A stretch of DNA of 64,000 nt, taken from NCBI RefSeq assembly GCF_902459555.1, contig NZ_CABPSM010000003.1, forward strand, positions 62,001-126,000, in the 5' to 3' direction. The position numbers and the translations under genes were made by a program. This document shows, one piece after another, positions 20,641 through 27,283 of this stretch (the first letter of the stretch is position 1; each line of letters begins with the position of its first letter). Below the pieces are notes generated by a model that saw nothing but the letters and a program-made list of their open reading frames with translations, was not told where the DNA came from and made no database searches. The stretch is from Pandoraea horticolens (GTDB lineage: Bacteria; Pseudomonadota; Gammaproteobacteria; Burkholderiales; Burkholderiaceae).

Positions 20641-22578
20641 ATGCAAAGTGAAGCGCCTTTGGCCGCATTCGCGCTGTTGGACGACAGCGCGGACCCGGCC
20701 GGCGGGGCGCGTCTGTATACCGGGCTCGTACGCGAGGTGACTTGCGACGAGCCCGGCGTGCTTTCCGACGCGCTTCGCGAAGTGGAAGACGCCTCGCGTC
20801 ACGGCCTGCATGCCGTGCTGCTGACCGACTACGAGTTCGGTGTGCGTCTTGGTGGCGTGCATACGGTGACGACGCGTCGTGCGCCGGGCGAGTTTCGCGC
20901 GCTGCTGTTCCGTGAATTGCAGCGGCTCGACGCCACGCAGACGCAAGTGTGGCTGTCGCGGCAGGAGGCGGCGTATGCCAGCGACGGACTGGCGCCCGCG
21001 CACGCTACGGGGGGTGGCAGCGACGACATTCGCCGCCCAGGCGTCGCCGGTGTGGCGGCGCTGCAAGCCGACGTCAGCGAAACTGGCTTCGACGATGCGA
21101 TCGCCCGCATTCACGAGTGGCTCGCTCAGGGCGAGTGCTATCAGATCAACTACACCTACCGTCTGAATTTCGATGCGTTCGGCTCCCCCGTGGCGCTATA
21201 CCGCCGGTTACGCGCGCGTCAGCCGGTGCCTTACGGCGCGCTCGTCATGCTGCCCGGAGCGCAGGGTGTCGTGGGCCGCGCGATCCTTTCGCTCTCGCCC
21301 GAACTGTTTCTGCGTCATTCGCGTGGCCGGATCGAAGCGCGGCCGATGAAAGGCACGGCCCCCGCCTGTGGCGACGCGGCGGAGGATGCCAAGCGTAGTG
21401 CCGCACTCGCCGCGGACGAGAAGAATCGCGCCGAGAATCTGATGATCGTCGATCTGTTGCGCAACGATCTCGGGCGCATCGCGACGCCGGGGTCGGTCAA
21501 GGTGCCGAAACTCTTCGAAGTGACGCGCTTCGCGAGCGTGTTGCAGATGACGTCGACGGTCACGGCGGCGCTGCCCCACGCCACCTCGTTCACCGACGTC
21601 TTACGTGCGCTTTATCCGTGCGGCTCGATCACCGGTGCGCCGAAGCATCGCACGATGCAACTGATCGGCGAACTGGAAGTGTCGCCGCGCGGGCTGTACA
21701 CCGGCGCAATCGGTTGGCTCGATGCACGTGAAGACGACCCGCAAGCGCTTGGCGACTTCTGCCTGTCCGTCGCGATTCGGACGCTGGAACTCGACGCCCC
21801 GGATGCCGGCGGACTGCGGCGAGGCAGGCTCGGTGTCGGCGCGGGAATCGTGCTCGACAGCAAAGCAGAGGAGGAGCGCGAAGAGTGCAAGCTCAAGGCG
21901 CGTTTTCTGAGCGCGCTCGATCCGGGTTTCGAACTCTTCGAGACGATGCAGGCGACGCGAGGCGGCGGCGTGGCGCATGTCGAGCGACATTTCGCGCGTC
22001 TGGCGGCATCGGCAGAGTATTTCGGTTTCCGCTTTGACGGTATGGCGTTGCGTGCACAACTCGACGCGGTAGTCGCAACGTTCATGGAAGACACCGTTCA
22101 CCGAGTTCGTCTGGCGCTCTCGCACGACGGCACGGCAGTCGTCACGCATGCGGTGCTGGCGCCCCTGCCGGGCAAAACGGTGTCGGTGCTGCTACTTGCG
22201 GAGGATGCAAGTGCCACACGAGCGGCTGACCTGTTCCTACGTCACAAAACCACTGTGCGTGCGCAATACGACGACGCCTGGCGTGCCGCAGAAGCGAAGG
22301 GCGCCTTCGACGTGTTGTTCTTCAACGAACGGGGCGAGTTGACCGAGGGCGGGCGCAGCAATGTGTTCGTCAAGTGCAACGGCATCTGGATGACGCCGCA
22401 GTTATCGTCCGGCGTGCTGCCGGGCGTGATGCGCAGTGTGATGCTCGCCGATCCGGCGTGGGCGGCGGTGGAGGCCGTGCTTACGCGCGAAGACGTGCTC
22501 AACGCGCAGGCGATCGTTGTGTGCAACGCGCTACGCGGGGCACTTCCTGCGCGCTTGGTTGCCGCCGCAGACGCGTGA
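20641..22578 (+). CDS. pabB: Fused aminodeoxychorismate synthase component I / aminodeoxychorismate lyase (PabB-PabC)
   Basis: 645-aa bifunctional p-aminobenzoate enzyme for folate synthesis. The N-terminal part (1 to about 425) is a chorismate-utilising domain with PMKGTAP (235-241), ENLMIVDLLRNDLGRIA (near 265-281) and GSITGAPKHRTMQ; Lys in PMKGT is the PabB-type residue, not the Ala of anthranilate synthases. The C-terminal part (about 428-645) is a class IV PLP aminotransferase fold: FELFETMQA opening, likely PLP lysine K536 in HKTTVRAQYD, and FNERGELTEGGRSNVF. Starts 4 nt after dnaJ. A partner PabA/TrpG amidotransferase is not in the window. Confidence 0.93.
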   Translation: MQSEAPLAAFALLDDSADPAGGARLYTGLVREVTCDEPGVLSDALREVEDASRHGLHAVLLTDYEFGVRLGGVHTVTTRRAPGEFRALLFRELQRLDATQTQVWLSRQEAAYASDGLAPAHATGGGSDDIRRPGVAGVAALQADVSETGFDDAIARIHEWLAQGECYQINYTYRLNFDAFGSPVALYRRLRARQPVPYGALVMLPGAQGVVGRAILSLSPELFLRHSRGRIEARPMKGTAPACGDAAEDAKRSAALAADEKNRAENLMIVDLLRNDLGRIATPGSVKVPKLFEVTRFASVLQMTSTVTAALPHATSFTDVLRALYPCGSITGAPKHRTMQLIGELEVSPRGLYTGAIGWLDAREDDPQALGDFCLSVAIRTLELDAPDAGGLRRGRLGVGAGIVLDSKAEEEREECKLKARFLSALDPGFELFETMQATRGGGVAHVERHFARLAASAEYFGFRFDGMALRAQLDAVVATFMEDTVHRVRLALSHDGTAVVTHAVLAPLPGKTVSVLLLAEDASATRAADLFLRHKTTVRAQYDDAWRAAEAKGAFDVLFFNERGELTEGGRSNVFVKCNGIWMTPQLSSGVLPGVMRSVMLADPAWAAVEAVLTREDVLNAQAIVVCNALRGALPARLVAAADA

Positions 22579-22928
22579 CGCGAGCCAAGCACGAGCGCCT
22601 GTCACCTTCCCAGAGGTAAACCGCGCAACGCGGTTTGTGCCTTGCACGGCACATCAATCCACTGGGAAAATTCTCAATAGAATCTTCTTCTTCCCCCGCG
22701 TACTGCGGGGTCTCCCGCTTATACGACCATCGGTCATCGTTGTCCGGCTGGCCCGTATTTCACCGACGAGCACGGTGGCGTCGTTGGCAAAATCGCTCTC
22801 CCTCTCGCGGAAGTCGACCTCTGTTGATAGTCATTGGGCTGCCGGCGCGCTGGCGCGTCAGTGCGTTTCTCGCACAGAATCCTTGGAGCCGGCGTCCGAT
22901 GTTTATTTGACTCTAGGAGCGAGAAAAC
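22579..22928 (+). other. 350-bp leader region before the repeat protein: two hairpins, no gene seen
   Basis: No convincing coding sequence. AAACCGCG-CAA-CGCGGTTT (22618-22636) is a perfect 8-bp stem just after pabC, possibly a weak terminator without a T-run. CCCCGC-GTACT-GCGGGG (22694-22710) is a second hairpin. A good Shine-Dalgarno (TAGGAG) lies about 12 nt before the ATG at 22929. I could not assign a promoter with confidence. The length suits a regulated 5' UTR or an independent promoter. Confidence 0.5.
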
Positions 22929-23894
22929 ATGAACGAGAACGATCTGGAACTGCAACTTAACGAAGACCAGATTCGCCATATCCAGGCGATGACCGGACAA
23001 CGTATCGGGGCGATTCGAGTGGTGTCGAATTTCCCGGGGCTTCAAGGGATACAGGGTGTGCAGGGCGTGCAAGGTGCGCAGGGTATGCAAGGTGCACAAG
23101 GTTTGCAGGGAGTCCAGGGGGTGCAAGGCCCGCAAGGTATGCGCGGTGCCCAGGGCATGCAAGGCATCCAGGGTATGCAAGGCCCGCAGGGTTATCAGCA
23201 CGCCCAAGGCATGCAAGGTCCACAAGGTATGCAGGGTGTTCAGGGTATGCAAGGGCCGCAAGGATACCAGCACGCGCAAGGTGTGCAAGGCCCGCAAGGC
23301 ATGCAGGGCGTTCAAGGTATGCAAGGGCCGCAGGGTATGCAGGGCGTTCAGGGAATGCAGGGTCCGCAGGGATATCAGCACCCGCAAGGCGTGCAAGGCC
23401 CGCAGGGATATCAATACGCGCAAGGCGTACAAGGTCCGCAAGGCATGCAGGGGGCGCAGGGGTATCAGCACGCGCAAGGCGTGCAAGGCGTGCAAGGCCC
23501 GCAAGGTGGGCAGGGTCCGCAGGGATATCAATACGCGCAAGGCGTGCAAGGCCCGCAAGGCATGCAGGGTCCGCAGGGATATCAATACGCGCAAGGCGTG
23601 CAAGGCCCGCAAGGCATGCAGGGTCCGCAGGGATATCAACACGCGCAAGGCGTGCAAGGCCCGCAAGGCATGCAGGGTCCGCAGGGATATCAATACGCGC
23701 AAGGTGTGCAAGGCCCGCAAGGCATGCAGGGTCCGCAGGGTTATCAACACGCCCAAGGTGTGCAAGGCCCGCAGGGCATGCAGGGTCCGCAGGGATATCA
23801 ATACGCCCAAGGTGTGCAGGGTCCGCAAGGCCCGCAGGGTGTTCAGGGCTCGGAGCAGGCTCAAGGGATTCAAGGCTCGCAAGGGCTGCATTGA
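22929..23894 (+). CDS. Gly-X-Gln collagen-like repeat protein, candidate substrate of the downstream modification enzymes
   Basis: 321 aa. Residues 1 to about 36 form a charged, probably helical leader ([20 protein letters not shown], then [16 protein letters not shown]). From about residue 37 to the end almost every third residue is Gly and the residue before it Gln ([15 protein letters not shown]). Eleven times a hexapeptide GYQ(H/Y)(A/P)Q replaces two triplets: five GYQYAQ, five GYQHAQ, one GYQHPQ; a degenerate GSEQAQ lies near the end. The core has no Cys, Lys or Asp. There is no Sec signal peptide, membrane segment or anchor, unlike surface collagen-like proteins. ATG 22929 with a good RBS. 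The enzymes downstream (PP-loop ATPase, dioxygenase, radical SAM) suggest it is modified after translation; that is inference. An alternative is an unmodified structural or adhesive protein. Confidence 0.85.
   Translation: MNENDLELQLNEDQIRHIQAMTGQRIGAIRVVSNFPGLQGIQGVQGVQGAQGMQGAQGLQGVQGVQGPQGMRGAQGMQGIQGMQGPQGYQHAQGMQGPQGMQGVQGMQGPQGYQHAQGVQGPQGMQGVQGMQGPQGMQGVQGMQGPQGYQHPQGVQGPQGYQYAQGVQGPQGMQGAQGYQHAQGVQGVQGPQGGQGPQGYQYAQGVQGPQGMQGPQGYQYAQGVQGPQGMQGPQGYQHAQGVQGPQGMQGPQGYQYAQGVQGPQGMQGPQGYQHAQGVQGPQGMQGPQGYQYAQGVQGPQGPQGVQGSEQAQGIQGSQGLH
23523..23846 (+). repeat. Six tandem 54-bp coding repeats (18-aa unit)
   Basis: Near-identical units begin at 23523, 23577, 23631, 23685, 23739 and 23793, exactly 54 bp apart; the last unit diverges in its second half. 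Each encodes GYQ(Y/H)[14 protein letters not shown]. The Tyr/His alternation is a single TAC/CAC transition. Low divergence suggests recent expansion, and copy number may vary between strains. Earlier, more degenerate repeats extend back to about 23037. Confidence 0.92.
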
Positions 23895-23914
23895 TCGCAA
23901 TGCCGATGTCCACG

Positions 23915-23949
23915 GCACGAGAGTGCGCAGAGGGCTTGCGCTCTCGTGC
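23915..23949 (+). other. Hairpin downstream of the repeat protein gene
   Basis: GCACGAGA (23915-23922) pairs with TCTCGTGC (23942-23949); a further 5 bp (GCGCA/TGCGC) extends the stem after a 2-nt bulge. No T-run follows. It lies 20 nt after the stop codon. Confidence 0.7.
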
Positions 23950-23964
23950 TCGTTGACAAATTGG

Positions 23965-23993
23965 GCGGCTCGGCAGCCGATTCGCCGAGCCGC
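23965..23993 (+). other. Second hairpin before the modification genes
   Basis: Perfect 10-bp GC-rich stem, GCGGCTCGGC (23965-23974) with GCCGAGCCGC (23984-23993), 9-nt loop, no T-run. With the preceding hairpin it separates the repeat protein message from that of the enzymes, which would suit differential expression or 3'-end protection. Confidence 0.75.
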
Positions 23994-24043
23994 GAATCCC
24001 TGATGAGATATCGCTTTCGATAGCTCACATTGGAGTTGCGATC

Positions 24044-25039
24044 ATGTCGTCAACCCTCATGAATTTGTCGGCGGAACAACGTGCGAAGTTGTTCGATACC
24101 ACCGGCGCGCCGTTGCGCAGACTTCGTGTCGATGCCGTCAGCGGCACTGCACAGGCGATTGATCGCTACTGTCAGCGGTGTCTGCTTACCGAGGACCTAC
24201 CCGGCGTGCATATCGCACCGGACGGCATCTGTGATGCCTGTCATGCCTTTGCTGCCGAATCCGCGCGCGGCGATTACACGCAGCGCAAACTTCTCGATGT
24301 GGTGGCCGCGTGCCGGGGCACGGGAACACCGGATTGCGTGCTGGCATTCTCGGGGGGAAAGGACAGCGCCCTCACGTTGCTGCTCGCCGTCAAGGAGTTG
24401 GGCCTGCATCCCGTCGCCGTGCTCGTCGATAACGGGTTCATTCCCGATGAAGTCAAGGACAACGCGTCATCGTTCTGTGCACGCTTCGGTGTGTCGCTGG
24501 TGATCGAAAAGATTGATATTCGCAGGATTGCCCGCGAGTCTTTGCAATCGACTTCGGGGCGTATTCCCTGCTCATCGTGCATCAGCGGCGTCTTTGCCGC
24601 GATGGCGAAGACCTGCCGGGCACTCAATCTTCGTCTCATCCTCAGTGGTCATCGGTTTCCGCCGCTTGCCTATCCCGTAAGCGGCTTCACGAAGCGTGAA
24701 GCGGACAACGGCTTCATCTGCGCCTCGCCGCTTTTGGCCAGACAACTCACCGAGGCAGAGCAAATGCAATGGATTCGAGATGCGGGCTGGAAGCCAGTGT
24801 CAATGGCCGGCAACACATCGAACTGCAAACTGATCGGTGTGGTGGAGCAGCATCTTTACGACGTACAGGGTTTCAATCCGCATATCTATGAGGTCTCGAA
24901 GGAAATCCGAGCCGGCTTCTACGATCGCCGGGCGGGTTTCGAGAAAGTGGATCGTCCGGAGATCACACCGGAACATCAGCAGTGGGTTCTCGACCGGATG
25001 CAGCCCGATACCCCAGAAGTCTCTGATAAACCAGAGTGA
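24044..25039 (+). CDS. PP-loop (N-type) ATP pyrophosphatase with zinc-finger-like N-terminus
   Basis: 331 aa. Two Cys pairs near the N-terminus (C43/C46 in YCQRC, C63/C66 in GICDAC) form a likely metal site like those of N-acetyl-sugar amidotransferases (WbpG/PseA type). The PP-loop SGGKDS (103-108) marks a domain that adenylates a carbonyl or hydroxyl oxygen. An internal CSSC (176-179) lies where related PP-loop enzymes carry functional cysteines. The family makes amides, amidines or thio-groups from adenylated intermediates. Substrate unknown: the genomic position suggests protein modification, while the sequence resemblance is to sugar amidotransferases, but no surface-polysaccharide genes are nearby. 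RBS GGAG precedes the ATG. The stop touches the next gene. Confidence 0.85.
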   Translation: MSSTLMNLSAEQRAKLFDTTGAPLRRLRVDAVSGTAQAIDRYCQRCLLTEDLPGVHIAPDGICDACHAFAAESARGDYTQRKLLDVVAACRGTGTPDCVLAFSGGKDSALTLLLAVKELGLHPVAVLVDNGFIPDEVKDNASSFCARFGVSLVIEKIDIRRIARESLQSTSGRIPCSSCISGVFAAMAKTCRALNLRLILSGHRFPPLAYPVSGFTKREADNGFICASPLLARQLTEAEQMQWIRDAGWKPVSMAGNTSNCKLIGVVEQHLYDVQGFNPHIYEVSKEIRAGFYDRRAGFEKVDRPEITPEHQQWVLDRMQPDTPEVSDKPE

Positions 25040-25044
25040 GTCAC

Positions 25045-25602
25045 ATGCACGATTCCATCATCGTTACCGACAACTTCTATCGCGACCCGGACGATGTCCG
25101 AACGTTTGCACTGGATCAGGCGTTCACGGTAAAAGGAAACTATCCCGGCGCCCGCACGGGGCCGTTCCTGCACGACGGCGTGATGGACGCTATCCAGAAT
25201 ATCGTCAAGTCGCCGATCACGTATTGGCCGCCGGACACCTACAACGGCGCGTTTCAATACAGCGTCAAGCAGGACATTACGTGGGTGCACGCGGATCACA
25301 CCACTGTGTGGTCCGGCGTTGTCTACCTTACGCCGGACGCACCACCTCATGCCGGAACGGCGTTCTTCCAGCACAACGAAACCGGCTTCGATCTCTACCC
25401 CGACGATGAGCGGCAGCGCGCGTCTTGCGATGCCGACGCAACCGCCTGGGAGCGCTGGACGATGACCGACCGGATCGCAAATCGCTTCAACCGCCTGATT
25501 CTGTTCCGAGGCCGTCGCTTTCACGCGAGTCAGGGGCACTTCGGCGACAGCAGGGAAAACGGTCGTTTGTTCCAGACATTCTTTTTCAACACGCAATTCT
25601 AA
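25045..25602 (+). CDS. DUF6445-like 2-oxoglutarate/Fe(II)-dependent dioxygenase
   Basis: 185 aa. Double-stranded beta-helix oxygenase layout: N-terminal IIVTDNFYRDPDDVRTFAL and the PGARTGPF element typical of DUF6445 proteins, an iron triad HAD (H82, D84) plus distal H160 (RFHASQGHFGD), and R174 in the NGRLFQTFFF strand as likely 2-oxoglutarate ligand. Such enzymes hydroxylate, halogenate or desaturate amino acids, peptides and other substrates; the substrate here is unknown. A GTG at 25036 would overlap the preceding stop by 4 nt and add three residues; the ATG at 25045 is family-like. Position between a PP-loop enzyme and a radical SAM enzyme points to a shared pathway. Confidence 0.8.
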   Translation: MHDSIIVTDNFYRDPDDVRTFALDQAFTVKGNYPGARTGPFLHDGVMDAIQNIVKSPITYWPPDTYNGAFQYSVKQDITWVHADHTTVWSGVVYLTPDAPPHAGTAFFQHNETGFDLYPDDERQRASCDADATAWERWTMTDRIANRFNRLILFRGRRFHASQGHFGDSRENGRLFQTFFFNTQF

Positions 25603-25634
25603 TGCGTATCTTCTTACCTGAAGGAGGCAATGAG

Positions 25635-25997
25635 ATGGCAGCTTCGGAACTGTTTTTCCCAGTGGGCTCGCTCGGTCTGAGCAAGGAGCAATCGGCGAAG
25701 ATCAAGACGGCTTTCGGACATGAGGTCGATAGCGTGCCGCTGTATCGCGTGGTGCCGGTGTCATCCGACGATCGTTACGTGCCGTTGGCCGACGTGCCGG
25801 GATTGCCGGGCATTCTCGTGCACTACGGTGACGCGGCGGCATCGGCCGGCGCCAATATCATTGCCTCGGTGATTTCGGATATGGCTCGGGGAACCGACGA
25901 CTCGGCGGTATTCGCTGCGCATACGAAGCTGATGGCGCCGCACCCGGACGAGAGTGCCGCCAAGGCGCGCGCGCCGGCGGCTGGCAAAACGAAGTGA
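25635..25997 (+). CDS. Orphan 120-aa protein of the modification cassette
   Basis: I do not recognise a family. The start is the ATG at 25635, directly behind a strong Shine-Dalgarno (GAAGGAGG). Sequence begins MAASELFFPVGSLGLSKEQS; it is mildly acidic with a hydrophobic middle (LADVPGLPGILVHYGDAAAS) and a Lys/Ala-rich tail (AKARAPAAGKTK). No signal peptide, membrane helix or cysteine cluster. It sits 32 nt after the dioxygenase and 18 nt before the radical SAM gene, so it is probably co-translated with them: a second substrate, a leader-binding protein or a small subunit are all possible. Confidence 0.75.
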   Translation: MAASELFFPVGSLGLSKEQSAKIKTAFGHEVDSVPLYRVVPVSSDDRYVPLADVPGLPGILVHYGDAAASAGANIIASVISDMARGTDDSAVFAAHTKLMAPHPDESAAKARAPAAGKTK

Positions 25998-26015
25998 ATT
26001 GACGAGTTCGTCTCG

Positions 26016-27176
26016 ATGACTACGCGCAGTGGCAAGGGAAGCGATGTCGCGTCAGGCGGTGCCGGCGACCTTCTGGTGATGGTCAAGGTCGCCGAGCGCT
26101 GCAACATCGACTGCGACTATTGCTACATGTATCAGGGTGTCGATCAAGGATGGCGGCAGCGCCCCAAATTCCTGAGCGAGCCTCATCTCGACCAGTTGGT
26201 CGAACGTCTGATCGAGCACCGCCGCGCGTTTCCATCGGCACGAATGACGTTGGAGATTCACGGAGGAGAACCGCTGTTGCTCGGCAAACGCCGCACAGCC
26301 CGCTTCTTTGAACATCTGCGGCATCGTTTGAGCGAAGCGGAGTTGGCCATCGTGACCCAAAGCAACGGTGTGCTGATAGACACGTCATGGCTGGACTTGT
26401 ATGCCGAATTTGGTGCGACGCTCGGCATCAGTTGCGATGGCCCCCCTGCGCTGCATGATCGGCATCGATACGATTTCGAGAAGCAAGGCACCGGGGCGCG
26501 CGTCGAGCAAGCGATTCGCCTATGCCTTTCCTACCCGCAATCGCGGCGCGTGTTCAACGGTGTGCTGGCTGTCATTGATCCAAACAACGATCCGGTGCGA
26601 ATTCTCGGCTACTTCCGCGCATTGGGGTTGAGCGACGTCGACTTTCTGTTACCCGATGCCAACTTTGCCGCACCTCCCCGGCACATTCAAGCGTATACGC
26701 ACGCGCGTCTGCTGGCTTTCCTGTGTCGAGGGTTCGATGCGTGGCTTGCCATCGACGACCCTGCCTTTCACGTGCGCATCTTTGAAACGTTCATCCGGGG
26801 CGTGCTGGGCCGTCGGTCCGAACTCGACGCATTTGGCGGCGCATTGGCGCCGATTGCGGTGGTCGAGAGCGACGGCAGTTATCGGCTGCTGGACGTGCTT
26901 TCCATCTGCAAGACCGATGCGAGTTACACGGGACTCGGTCTTGAGAAGCATAAACTCCAGGACTTCGTCGACCTCGCGCGCACCCGTTATCCCGAGGTTC
27001 ACGCGGCGTGTCGCGAATGTGAGGCGTTTGTCGCATGCGGTGGCGGCTATGTCGCTCATCGCTTCGACGGAGAGAGCTACGACAATCCCAGCTTCTATTG
27101 CAGCGCGTTAATCGGCTTCTATCGACATGTCCGAGCGCACGTGAATCGCCTCTCGACAGCAACGCCTATCGGCTAA
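26016..27176 (+). CDS. Radical SAM/SPASM protein, candidate peptide- or protein-modifying enzyme
   Basis: 386 aa. The radical SAM cluster motif CNIDCDYCYMY supplies C29, C33 and C36, followed by the MTLEIHGGEPLLL SAM-binding block. The C-terminal region has the SPASM-type auxiliary-cluster layout: C298, then C332, C335, C341 (CRECEAFVAC followed by GGG) and C362. This architecture is shared by anaerobic sulfatase-maturating enzymes and many RiPP maturases that modify Tyr, His, Trp, Ser or Asn side chains. No sulfatase gene is nearby, and the neighbouring repeat protein is rich in Tyr/His-containing motifs. Substrate is inference. Last gene of the cassette; converges on an ABC transporter gene. 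Confidence 0.88.
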   Translation: MTTRSGKGSDVASGGAGDLLVMVKVAERCNIDCDYCYMYQGVDQGWRQRPKFLSEPHLDQLVERLIEHRRAFPSARMTLEIHGGEPLLLGKRRTARFFEHLRHRLSEAELAIVTQSNGVLIDTSWLDLYAEFGATLGISCDGPPALHDRHRYDFEKQGTGARVEQAIRLCLSYPQSRRVFNGVLAVIDPNNDPVRILGYFRALGLSDVDFLLPDANFAAPPRHIQAYTHARLLAFLCRGFDAWLAIDDPAFHVRIFETFIRGVLGRRSELDAFGGALAPIAVVESDGSYRLLDVLSICKTDASYTGLGLEKHKLQDFVDLARTRYPEVHAACRECEAFVACGGGYVAHRFDGESYDNPSFYCSALIGFYRHVRAHVNRLSTATPIG

Positions 27177-27283
27177 GGCGGCGCGCGTTCGATGCCGGGC
27201 GCGACATCGATGCGCCCGAGATCGACCGGAGTCGTCTTCCGCGAAGCGGCGCGAGACCGCGCTGCTGTCCTTCCTTTCCGTCC

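Noticed and set aside
23523-23846. Direct repeats that might suggest a CRISPR array
   Set aside because: 54-bp units are contiguous, in frame, without unique spacers, and no cas genes are present.
22734-23918. Long Leu/Arg/Thr-His repeat frames opposite and shifted to the collagen-like gene
   Set aside because: Tandem repeats of a multiple of three keep all six frames open; only the plus frame has a good RBS, a sensible leader and a known repeat type.
24044-25039. Calling the PP-loop gene a surface-sugar amidotransferase (pseA/wbpG)
   Set aside because: Only the Cys pairs and PP-loop are shared; there are no glycan biosynthesis genes nearby, so no gene symbol was given.
27177-27283. Terminator between the radical SAM gene and the ABC operon
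   Set aside because: CGGGCGC/GCGCCCG (27194-27216) forms a stem but no T-run follows; too weak to call.
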